Both the position numbers and the translations under genes were made by a program. Positions 13,679 to 22,600 of a stretch of DNA of 33,480 nt are shown piece by piece; the first letter of the stretch is position 1; the number at the start of each line of letters is the position of its first letter. The notes beneath the pieces are model-generated. The model was not told the origin of the DNA and made no database searches. It saw only the letters and a program-made list of their open reading frames with translations. The stretch is from an uncultured Armatimonadota bacterium (GTDB lineage Bacteria; Armatimonadota; Fimbriimonadia; Fimbriimonadales; Fimbriimonadaceae), in assembly GCA_903833215.1 (NCBI GenBank), contig CAILEM010000117.1, forward strand, positions 1 through 33,480. Reading direction: 5' to 3'.

Positions 13679-15253
13679 ATGACCCAACCTCCCGAAAATC
13701 CTAACAGTCCTGTCCCGCTCACCGAGGATGCAGACCGTCAACTTTTGCACCAGATGGGCTACGCCCAGGAACTGTTGCGCGGGATGCGGACGTTCCAAAA
13801 CTTCGCGATTTCCTTCAGCATCATCTGCATTCTCGCTGGTGGAGTGAATTCATTCAGCCAGGCCCTCAGCAGTGTGGGAGGTGCGAGTATCGGATTGGGC
13901 TGGCCCCTCGCCACCGTCATCGCGATGTTGTTCGCCTGCGCAATGGGGCAAATTGGATCGGCCTATCCCACTGCCGGCGGCCTGTACCACTGGGGTTCTA
14001 TCTTGGGAGGGCGCGGATTAGGGTGGCTGACGGCTTGGACTAACTTGTTTGGCCTCATCACCGTTCTAGCCGCCGTCAACGTCAGCGCCTATCAGTTCTT
14101 CATAAGCAGCCTTGGCCCCAACATCGGACTGGATATGAAGTTATTGGCTCCTGCCACGCCAACGCTGGCGAGCGTTACGATCCAAACAGTTGCCGTCATT
14201 CTGATTACCTGCTCGCAGGCCGTTTTAAACCACTTAGGCATCAAGCTCACGTCTAAACTGACGGACCTCTCCGGCATCCTGATCTTTCTGACCGCGATCG
14301 GGCTCACCATCGCGTTGTTTGCCTTCGCACCAACACACGATTTCGGAAGGCTGGTCAGCTTTCAGAACTTTAGCGGCAAAGCGGGCGGCGATGTATTCCC
14401 GGAGACATCGAGCCTCTCCTACCTGTTTCTGCTTGGACTCCTGCTTCCCGCATTCACCATCACCGGGTTCGATGCCTCTGCCCACACGGCGGAGGAGACG
14501 ATCGATGCTCCAAGGGCGATCCCGAAGGGGATGATCCACTCTGTCCTCTGGTCGGGCTTCGTCGGCTGGCTGTTCCTCTGCGCCCTGATCATCGCCGCGC
14601 CAGACCTAAAGGATGCGGCGGCACAGGGAACAAACAGTTTCTCTTGGATCCTAGAGAAGACCCTTCCCGGTTGGCTGAGGCTGACGTTTTCTGCGGCCAT
14701 CTTCCTGTGCCAGTACCTCTGCGGCCTCGCCACGGTCACCTCGCTGAGCCGAATGGTGTTTGCCTTTGCCCGCGATGGCGGACTGCCCTGGTCCCACAAG
14801 TTGAAACACGTCAGTCACCGATACCGAACCCCGGGCGTTGCCATTTGGGTTGCATCGCTGGCCAGTATCCTCTTCACGATCTACACCCCGGTCTACACAA
14901 TCCTTGCCGCCGTCTGCGCGATGTTCGTGTACCTCTCCTATGTCCTCCCGGTAGCAGCTGGGCTGTTTTCGTATCGAAAATCGTGGACCAAGATGGGCCC
15001 ATTCGACCTCGGCCCCTGGTACCGGCCCATCGCTGTCGTTTGCATTCTCGGGTGTGCCTTGTTCATCTACATTGGCACCCAGCCACCCAACGGCAAGAGC
15101 CTGCAGATCCTCATCGGTGCTGGAATCCTCACCTTAATCGGCTGGTTTGGGTTTGAGAAAAAGCGGTTCCAAGGGCCGCCAATTGGCCAACGCATTCAGG
15201 AACTTCAGGCGGAGATCACCCATGCGGAAGTTGAGATGAACGTTCCGGAATAG
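13679..15253 (+). CDS. APC-superfamily amino acid/amine permease
   Basis: 524 residues with about twelve hydrophobic segments. The start ELLRGMRTFQNFAISFSIICILAGG, with YPTAGGLYHW shortly after and FDASAHTAEET in the middle, is typical of the amino acid-choline (UGA4/BAT-like) branch of the APC superfamily. These inner-membrane carriers take up GABA, choline, polyamines or amino acids with protons. The gene is divergent from the glutamine-synthetase-like ligase, 125 bases away, and is therefore the likely uptake system for the amine used by that operon. The start ATG has no clear Shine-Dalgarno. The C-terminal tail after the last helix is cytoplasmic and acidic. Confidence 0.88.
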   Translation: MTQPPENPNSPVPLTEDADRQLLHQMGYAQELLRGMRTFQNFAISFSIICILAGGVNSFSQALSSVGGASIGLGWPLATVIAMLFACAMGQIGSAYPTAGGLYHWGSILGGRGLGWLTAWTNLFGLITVLAAVNVSAYQFFISSLGPNIGLDMKLLAPATPTLASVTIQTVAVILITCSQAVLNHLGIKLTSKLTDLSGILIFLTAIGLTIALFAFAPTHDFGRLVSFQNFSGKAGGDVFPETSSLSYLFLLGLLLPAFTITGFDASAHTAEETIDAPRAIPKGMIHSVLWSGFVGWLFLCALIIAAPDLKDAAAQGTNSFSWILEKTLPGWLRLTFSAAIFLCQYLCGLATVTSLSRMVFAFARDGGLPWSHKLKHVSHRYRTPGVAIWVASLASILFTIYTPVYTILAAVCAMFVYLSYVLPVAAGLFSYRKSWTKMGPFDLGPWYRPIAVVCILGCALFIYIGTQPPNGKSLQILIGAGILTLIGWFGFEKKRFQGPPIGQRIQELQAEITHAEVEMNVPE

Positions 15254-15365
15254 GATAGTGGGTCGCCTTTTGGCCCCCGCGAAGCAGAATTTCCCACGCG
15301 AGTTCCACTTTATGAATCGTGGTGGCGGCTAGGATCTTAAAGACGACCCTAGCTGGCGGTCATCG

Positions 15366-16358
15366 CTAGAAGTGGATCACGAAGCGGGCACCGAGCGTGA
15401 AATCGGGGCCAATGTTAGCGAGTTCGGGTACGTGGTAGGTGTTTGCCCAATCACCGTCTTCCGTGAAATACACCTCGAACATCCGATGCTCGCCGATGCG
15501 GCGTTGGTATCCAACGCTCACCGTTCGGTGCGGAGAATCCGATCCACCGACACCAGTGGTCACACCAGAAGATTCGGTTTGCCACTGGAAGACATAGCTG
15601 TCGTAGTCGTTTGCTTTGTGCATAAGGACAAGGGAGCCGATCGGATTCAACCCTCGTGTGCTTTGAAGGTCTGTTGCTTGACCCTGGCCAACCAAGCCTG
15701 CTTGCAGTTGCATCTGCCACCGATGACTTATGGGCATTTTGTATTGGACGTCAAAAGCACCATCAAAATTCCCGCTGCCGAGGATCTGATGGGCATTGCC
15801 TGTTGGAAGTTTCACCGCGACCGTGCTCATCAACCGGGGCGTCAGCTCCTTCGAAATTGCGAGTGAAACATCTCCAATACCGATTGCATCTCGAAAAGTA
15901 TCGGCCCCCGGGACTTGGATAAACGCTTGTCCGTACGGAGCACCTGTTCGAGCGTTGTTTGTGAGGTCGAATAATTTGTGCCAAGCACTGATGATCGGGT
16001 CCATGAATCCACCACCACGAGAAACGAGGGGAACATCGAGTGTGAAATCAAGGCCATGACCAAGGCCCTGGCGGTATCGGGTCCTGAGGACGTCGTTTTC
16101 ATAGTCCTCGTTGATCCTTTGGACGCCATTGACATCCATCTTCCGGATGTCGTTAGCAGCAGAAAAACTGAAGGAAATGGATTTTTCACCTTTCACCAGA
16201 ATCCACTCTCTCGGATCCAGTCGCAAGAACGGCATTGAAAGGTCCCGAAGGTTTCGTGTTTCGATCGGGACGTAGTCTTTTGCGCCTTGACAATGCGCGG
16301 CTGTGGGAATCGCAACGAGGATGACGAAAAGGCTGAGAGCGATCAAGCGACAATGCAC
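15366..16358 (-). CDS. DUF3187-like outer-membrane beta-barrel protein
   Basis: 330 residues from GTG 16358. A signal peptide (LIALSLFVILVAIPTAAHCQ) is followed by a region of alternating polar and hydrophobic residues ending in a C-terminal phenylalanine (ARFVIHF), as outer-membrane barrels do. The text RNLRDLSMPFLRLDP near the start, the middle SLAISKEL.PRLMSTVAVKLPTGN and VSVGYQRRIGEHRMFEVYFTEDG fit the DUF3187 family of Gram-negative bacteria, whose function is unknown. It is divergent from the AbrB-efflux operon with a possible operator palindrome between them. No partner gene suggests a specific role. Confidence 0.65.
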   Translation of the reverse strand: MHCRLIALSLFVILVAIPTAAHCQGAKDYVPIETRNLRDLSMPFLRLDPREWILVKGEKSISFSFSAANDIRKMDVNGVQRINEDYENDVLRTRYRQGLGHGLDFTLDVPLVSRGGGFMDPIISAWHKLFDLTNNARTGAPYGQAFIQVPGADTFRDAIGIGDVSLAISKELTPRLMSTVAVKLPTGNAHQILGSGNFDGAFDVQYKMPISHRWQMQLQAGLVGQGQATDLQSTRGLNPIGSLVLMHKANDYDSYVFQWQTESSGVTTGVGGSDSPHRTVSVGYQRRIGEHRMFEVYFTEDGDWANTYHVPELANIGPDFTLGARFVIHF

Positions 16359-16367
16359 CCGTAAAAA

Positions 16368-16379
16368 CTACCCGGGTAG
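16368..16379. promoter_or_regulatory. 12-bp perfect palindrome, possible operator
   Basis: CTACCCGGGTAG lies 10 bases upstream of the DUF3187 start codon and about 100 bases upstream of the AbrB start. It falls just downstream of a weak minus-strand promoter (TTTACA, then GATACT about 19 bases later). A dimeric repressor could bind here. Which one is not known. Confidence 0.3.
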
Positions 16380-16476
16380 ACGCTCTTGTCAAACAGTATC
16401 TAGAAATCAAGCACAAATATGTAAACGCAATGCGCCTCTGACTCGTAGATCAGGTATCACACCATGTGTAATTGGT

Positions 16477-16749
16477 ATGAAAAGTATGAATGATCATTCG
16501 AAAGCGAGATGTACGAACTTCTCTGACGCGTTTTACGGAACGTGTACGGTTGGAGAGCGGGGCCAAATTGTCATTCCAGCAGAAGCGAGGTCTGAGATTG
16601 GGTTCCATGCAGGAGACAAAGTTGTGATCATGAAACACCCCGTTCACAACGGGCTGATGGTTTTCAAACTTGACGCGATGAGAGAATTTTTGGATGACTT
16701 TTCCGCCGGATTGGCGCGGATCGAAGAGGATGCAGAGGCGAATAAATGA
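16477..16749 (+). CDS. AbrB/SpoVT-family DNA-binding regulator
   Basis: 90 residues from ATG 16477; ATG 16486 is a close alternative. The single swapped-hairpin AbrB domain is clear: GTCTVGERGQIVIPAEAR, SEIGFHAGDKVVIM, then a short acidic helical tail. Such proteins are dimeric transcription regulators or antitoxins. No toxin gene follows. The stop overlaps the ATG of the TolC-like gene (ATGA), so it is the first cistron of the efflux operon and probably its regulator. A palindrome GAATGATCATTC at 16488-16499 covers its first codons and could be an autoregulatory site. The start has a poor ribosome binding site. Confidence 0.8.
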   Translation: MKSMNDHSKARCTNFSDAFYGTCTVGERGQIVIPAEARSEIGFHAGDKVVIMKHPVHNGLMVFKLDAMREFLDDFSAGLARIEEDAEANK

Positions 16750-18083
16750 TTGAGATTGCGAAATCTATTGGTGCGCTACTAGCCACACTCAACGGTGGTT
16801 CAGCTATTCAAAGCGGCCCACTTACGTTGGAAGAAGCGATTGGAATTGCTCAGCGGAATGCATTTGCGGTTCGCATTCAGCAATCTGTGATTGAAAAGGA
16901 TCGACAGAAGCTGAATGAATCACGCAGCAATTTAGGGCCACAAATCAGTTTGGGAGCGAACTACACCCGATATGGTCAGGAAACGACGGCCAATTTCGGA
17001 GGAGCAAATGTTGTTCTGCAGCCCATCGATACGAAGACAGCGAACGCGACGCTAACGCTACCGATAGATATCTCCGGAAACCGTTCGCGTCTCGTGAGCG
17101 CAGCCAAGTCGACCCGACGCTCGTCGGAACTGAGCCTCAACGCGACGTACAGCGACACACGGTTAGCGGTGCGGCAAGCCTACTTCGCCGTCCTTCGAGC
17201 GAAGGCGCTAATCGAAGTGGATACCAAAGCACTTGATGACGCAAAAGGCCGCTTAGACCAAGGCCAAAAGCAGTTTGACCAGCAGCAGGTAGCAAAGCTC
17301 GATGTCACTCGCTATAAAGCTCAGGTGGCACAGTCGAATGCGGACCTTATCGCCGCAAAGGACAACTTGACTCTGGCCACCTATGCCCTAAACCTCGCAC
17401 TCGCTCGACCCATTGAAACTCCCGTTACTGCGGTGGATGTGACCGAGTTGCCTGCCGTAGAACCCACAGAATCGGATCTCGTGAGCGCAGCACAAGCTAG
17501 CCGACCAGAGGTTTTGGCTTTGACTGAAAATCTCCACGCATTAGCAAGTATTCGGCGTGCGACGGAGCAGGGAATGAATCCGACTTTGAATTTCCAGTTG
17601 CAGCACAGCCGAACAATTGATCCACAAGGCTTTTCGTCGACTTCACAAACGAATACGGGAACGCTCTTGCTGAACATACCGATCTTCGACTCGGGAGTTA
17701 CCCGAGCCAAGGTGAAAGAGGCTCGGCAGGACGAAACTCAAGCGAAAATCAGTTTGGAACAAACCAAACTTCAAATTTCCCAGGAAGTTCGAAGTGCAAT
17801 TGCCAACCTCACGAGTGCTAAAGCGCGGCTCGAAAATGCAACAGAGCAGGTTGGTCTTGCCGCCGAAGTCTTCAGACTCGCCAAAGTTCGGCAGGATGCA
17901 GGCGCGGGGACTTACTACGAAGTCATTGATGCCGAAGCACAGCTTACTTTGGCAAGAAATGGCGAGGTGGGTGCCCGCTACGACTATTTGACAAGTTACT
18001 CACAACTTCAACGCGCGGTAGGTTCCGACGATGTCGCCGCCGCGGTAGCAAGCATGACCAAATCTCCTAAGGGGGGCAAATAG
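16746..18083 (+). CDS. TolC-family outer-membrane efflux protein
   Basis: 445 residues. A short hydrophobic N-terminus is followed by LTLEEAIGIAQRNAFAVRIQQ, the usual opening of outer-membrane factor proteins. Two long alpha-helical repeats follow, each with the LxxARxxLxxAxxxLxxAxxxLxxA coiled-coil pattern (residues about 130-220 and 310-420). The mature protein would be a trimeric outer-membrane channel with a periplasmic tunnel. The gene abuts the adaptor gene directly (stop TAG, then ATG) and overlaps the AbrB gene upstream. It forms the exit duct of the tripartite pump encoded here. Confidence 0.9.
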   Translation: MIEIAKSIGALLATLNGGSAIQSGPLTLEEAIGIAQRNAFAVRIQQSVIEKDRQKLNESRSNLGPQISLGANYTRYGQETTANFGGANVVLQPIDTKTANATLTLPIDISGNRSRLVSAAKSTRRSSELSLNATYSDTRLAVRQAYFAVLRAKALIEVDTKALDDAKGRLDQGQKQFDQQQVAKLDVTRYKAQVAQSNADLIAAKDNLTLATYALNLALARPIETPVTAVDVTELPAVEPTESDLVSAAQASRPEVLALTENLHALASIRRATEQGMNPTLNFQLQHSRTIDPQGFSSTSQTNTGTLLLNIPIFDSGVTRAKVKEARQDETQAKISLEQTKLQISQEVRSAIANLTSAKARLENATEQVGLAAEVFRLAKVRQDAGAGTYYEVIDAEAQLTLARNGEVGARYDYLTSYSQLQRAVGSDDVAAAVASMTKSPKGGK

Positions 18084-19613
18084 ATGAATCGTTGGCTTTT
18101 ATGGACTGCCAGTAGCGTCTTGGCTTTTTCGGCCGTTGGATGTGTGGATCGGCAAGCGCAAACAGAATCTAAGGCTACAGAAAAAATCGTCAACAATCCG
18201 GTGAAATCGGTCACCGTCCAAACGGCTGCTACCGACAACGTTACGGAGGATGTCGAGGTAACTGGCGATGTAACTGCAAGTGACGACACTACGATTGGGT
18301 CGAAACAGACCAATAGGGTCACATCTGTGTTCGTTAAGGACGGAGATGTTGTTTCCAAGGGGCAGCTACTTGCCACATTGGATGACACAAGCGCCCAGGC
18401 ACAACTTAAGCAGGCTCAAGCGCAGGTGTCAACAGCACTTGCCAACATGGCGTCGGCGAGGGCGAGTCTCGCTCAAGCGATGAAGAATTACGCGGTTGGC
18501 CCTCATCGCAGCAGTGTCCAAGTAAGTCTCGCAAGAGCACAGGTTTCCGGTTCGCAACATAACCTGGACAAGGTGATTCACGGAGCACGTCCAGAAGAGC
18601 GAAAGCAAGCTCTTGCCAACCTGGATTCGGCAAAGGCTAATTTGGACCTTCAAAAGAAGCAGCTTGAGCGGATTAAAACCCTAGTGGATCAAGGTGCGCT
18701 GTCAGGTCAATCTCTGGACCAACAGAGAGCCACCTACGATCAGGCTGCAGCCCAGGTTAAGAGCGCTCAAGAAGCGGTCAATATGAACCAGAACGGCAGT
18801 CGACAAGAGGATATCGACTCGGCTAAGTCTCAGTACCAACAGGCGGTAGAAGGGCTTCGAAATGCGGAAGACCAGAAGAAGCTTGATCCGCTGCTCAAGG
18901 ACCAAGTTGATGCCGCCAACGCACAGGTTGAAAGCGCACGGGCTCAACTGGATTCGGCGAGAGCTCAGATCCAAATTGCGAATCAGACGATTGCCGATAC
19001 CCGTGTCTATGCGCCGTTCGCAGGCAGAGTGTCAGGTCGACCTATTCAAGTGGGAACCGTTGCTGGCAATAGCACTCCTATCGTTAGAATCGTCGGTGGC
19101 GCTGGTGTGTATTTCAATGGCCAAATTCCAAGCTCGAATATCGATAAGGTGCATCCCGGTATGGCTGTCAAGGTTCGCGTGGATGGGTCGAGTGGCAAGG
19201 TTTACACTGGAACGATTGTTGGTGTGAACCCCCTTGCCGATAGTGTTGGGCGGTTATTCTCGGTTCGTGTTCAGTTCAATGGTTCCATTCAGGGACTTCA
19301 GCCCGGAATGTTTGCTCGCGGAACGGTTGCCATTCGAACGATTAGCAACACCGTTGTTGTGAGCAGCCAAGCCGTTCAAACGCGTGGCGACGACAAGTAT
19401 GTGATGGTTATCGAAGGCAATAAGGCCCGCAAAGTGAAAGTCACCACAGGCCTCACCAAGGGTGAGTGGGTCCAAGTAACGGGCGTTACGGCGGGTCAAA
19501 AGGTTGTCGTAGAGGGTCAAGAAGATTTGGTTGAAGGAGCGACAGTGAACGTAAAGGGTACGACGACGGCGCTGAAAACAAATCCCGACGGGGTAAGTGA
19601 GGCTCAAGGATGA
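18084..19613 (+). CDS. RND membrane-fusion (HlyD/AcrA-type) adaptor lipoprotein
   Basis: 509 residues, longer than the usual 370-400. The signal peptide ends SAVGC (Cys 20), a lipobox. Half a lipoyl domain is seen at VFVKDGDVVSKGQLLATLD and the matching half at TRVYAPFAGRVSGRPIQVG. Between them lies an extended coiled-coil hairpin of about 200 residues, rich in Ala, Gln and Lys, which explains the extra length. The beta-barrel part (GMAVKVRVDG... GTIVGVNPLADSVGRLFSVRVQF) and the membrane-proximal domain complete the adaptor. It links the inner-membrane pump to the TolC-like channel. Its TGA overlaps the pump ATG by four bases. Confidence 0.9.
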   Translation: MNRWLLWTASSVLAFSAVGCVDRQAQTESKATEKIVNNPVKSVTVQTAATDNVTEDVEVTGDVTASDDTTIGSKQTNRVTSVFVKDGDVVSKGQLLATLDDTSAQAQLKQAQAQVSTALANMASARASLAQAMKNYAVGPHRSSVQVSLARAQVSGSQHNLDKVIHGARPEERKQALANLDSAKANLDLQKKQLERIKTLVDQGALSGQSLDQQRATYDQAAAQVKSAQEAVNMNQNGSRQEDIDSAKSQYQQAVEGLRNAEDQKKLDPLLKDQVDAANAQVESARAQLDSARAQIQIANQTIADTRVYAPFAGRVSGRPIQVGTVAGNSTPIVRIVGGAGVYFNGQIPSSNIDKVHPGMAVKVRVDGSSGKVYTGTIVGVNPLADSVGRLFSVRVQFNGSIQGLQPGMFARGTVAIRTISNTVVVSSQAVQTRGDDKYVMVIEGNKARKVKVTTGLTKGEWVQVTGVTAGQKVVVEGQEDLVEGATVNVKGTTTALKTNPDGVSEAQG

Positions 19614-22600
19614 ACCTAACGAAAGTAGCAATTACTCGTCCGGTCTTCATCTTTGTGCTGATGATTGCGGCGTTCCTTATGGGGACGATATCGTACAACA
19701 GCATGCATTTGGAGCTGAACCCTGAAGTCAGCTTTGGCGTTGTCACGATCTCAACCGCATATCCTGGCGCAGGCCCGGATGATATCAACGAGTTGGTATC
19801 GAGAAAGATCGAAGAAGCTGTTTCTGGTGTGAGTGGTATTCGTGAGATCACGAGTACTTCCCAAGAAGGCATTTCGACGGTTGTCGTGACCCTCGAACTC
19901 GGGGCGAATATCGATAATGCACTCAGCGATGTTCGTTCCAAGGTGGATGCAATTGTCAACAGCCTTCCTAAGGAAGTTCTGAAGCCCGCTGTTCAGAAGT
20001 TTGACAACAGTTCGGCCCCCGTTCTGACGTTGGCGTTTAGCAGCAGCTTGTCCAGTAAGGGTCTTCGAGACCTAATGGATGACAAACTCGCCGATCGATT
20101 CTCACAGATCAGCGGCGTTGCCAGTGCATCTGTTCAGGGTGGAGACCAGAGAGAGATCCAGGTTCGTGTGAAGAAGGATCGACTTCTTTCCTATGGAATT
20201 GGCATCAGCCAGATCCAGCAAGCAGTCGCGGCCGCTTCTTTGAACGCACCGAGTGGACGTGTGATCACGAAGGACCAAGAGTTCTCCGTGCGTGTGAAGG
20301 CAGATTTCACCAATGTCTCGCAAATCGCGAACATGATTATCGAGATTTCGGATCCAAAGAATCCGCAATCCAAGGCGCGCACAGTGCGTCTGTCCGATGT
20401 GGCATCCGTTGAGGACGCCACGGTCGAGCGCAAAGCTTACTCGCGACTTGATGGCAAAGACACGATCGTTATCGCTATTCAGAAGGCGCGAGATGGTAAC
20501 TCGGTCGAAATTGCCAAGCAGGCTGAGCAAGTCATTGCTGGCATGGAGAAGGAGTATGCGGGAATCAAGCTGAAGGTCGTTGAGACGCACAACGAAGCGA
20601 CGCAGATCAAGGACTCCATTAGTGACCTGAACTTTGCCCTCGGATTTGGCATCTTGCTGGTCGCCGCAATTGTGTTCATCTTCCTGCACAACATGCGCGG
20701 AACGATTATTGTTGCGCTCGCCATTCCGACATCCATCTTCGCCACCTTTGTTGCGATGAACATCCTTGGGTTTTCGATCAACAACATGACGATGCTATCG
20801 TTATCGTTGGCGATCGGCGTGTTGGTTGACGATGCCATCGTCGTTCTTGAGAACATTTACCGTCACTTGAAGTTGGGTGAAGATCCCCGCGAAGCGGCAA
20901 TAAATGGACGTGCGGAAATTGGCATGGCGGCACTCGCCATTACTTTCGCCGACGTGGTCGTGTTCTTGCCGATTGCGTTCATGGGCGGTATTGTTGGCCA
21001 GTTCTTCAAGCCGATGGCGCTTGGTTTTGTCTGCGCCACGTTGTTCTCGCTTTTTGTCTCGTTCACTTTGACCCCACTCCTCGCGGCGCGATGGTATCGC
21101 TCCGGTGAGGATATGGAGCATGCGACGGGCTGGTTTGCCGTGGGCTTCGAGAAGATGTTCGAACGCTTGCAGCATGGCTATCGCAGAATTCTCGAGTGGG
21201 CGCTTCACCACCGATGGTTCGTTTTCCTTACTGGAAACATGGCCCTGTTTGCCGTGATCTTCTTTATCGTCGGATCCTTCACGCCAGCCACGGTTCCTGC
21301 CGGAGCCCAAGCAGGGAAGGCTGCGGTTGGTGTTGCTGGTGCCTTCAGTAAGGGCATGGTGCTCTTCCCAATCCTTATAGGAATTGGATTGATCGTCACC
21401 CTGGTCAACTTCTTCCGATCGAAGAAATTCAGCTTCAAATACGTCCTGGGCGCAGCCGCATTCGGGATGATTTTCCCACTCGCGGCGGTGAGTGGGTTCT
21501 CTTATGCTCAATGGAAAGGTGAGGCTGTCTTCAAGTTCGGCTTCTTGCCAGACAGCGATGGTGGCCAAGTTCAGGCAAATATCCAGCTAGGTCCCAGTGC
21601 GAATCTTGCCGACGCTCAGCGTGTTGTTGAACAAGTCGAAAAGATCATGAAGGCTGAACCAGATGTTCAGTATGTGGTGTCAAATGTTGGAACCCAAGGC
21701 GTCGGCTCGATGTCGGCTGCAAGTTCAGGGTCAAACTACGCTCAGGTCCAAGCAACCCTCTATGATCGTCAATCGGTCACAGATAAATTGCCTTGGAGCA
21801 AACACACTGGGCATTTCCGGCAGCGGTCGAGCACGAGCGTAGCCGCGCAATTCACGAAGCAGATCGATCACATTGCGGGTGCATCGGTTAAGGTATCTGC
21901 GACGAGTGGATTTGGATTCGGTTCAGCGATTCAGCTGTCGTTCACATCCGACAACCGCGCGATGCTGCTAAAGACCGTTCAATCGGTTAAGGACGGCCTT
22001 GCGAAGGGTGCGATCAAGGGTGTCATCAATCCTGATGTCAGTTCTAAAGAAGGAAAGCCGGAACTACAGGTGCAGCCAGATCGCCTGGCATTGGCGGATC
22101 GAGGCATTAATGTCTCGTCGTTCGCCCGTGCGATTCAGATCCTGTACCAAGGAAACGACGACACGAAGATGCGAGTCAACGGTCGAGAGTATCCGATTCG
22201 CGTGATGATGGATGTGAACGATCGTAACGATCCAAATATCCTCAGCGAAGTCCCAGTGACCTATTCACAGAGCAATCCGGTATTCATCCCGTCGGTTGCG
22301 AAGATTCTCCAGACGCCTGGCATCGACAAGATCACGCGGCGACAGAGAGCTGAAGAAATCCAGGTTACGGCGGATCTCTTGCCCGGTTACGCGAACGGTA
22401 CTGTTGCCGCTGAAATCACGAAGTGGATCACGGACAACAAGCTCGTGCCACCTCAGGTGACCTACAAGCCGCTTGGACAGGCAGACGCCCAAGCACGAGA
22501 GTCTGGATACCTATTTGGAGCGCTCATCATGGGCTTCATCCTGGTGTACATGCTGCTGTCGTCACTTTACGATAACTGGCTCTATCCGTTCATTATCCAA

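Noticed and set aside
15254-15365. Terminator sought between the convergent permease and DUF3187 genes.
   Set aside because: Only a weak six-base stem (GCTAGG/CCTAGC) without a T-tract was found.
16477-16749. AbrB-fold protein considered as an antitoxin of a toxin-antitoxin pair.
   Set aside because: No small toxin gene adjacent; the next gene is the TolC-like channel, with a four-base overlap.
20801-21568. Minus-strand frame of 255 codons.
   Set aside because: Antisense shadow inside the RND pump; composition is highly charged and reflects the complement of hydrophobic codons.
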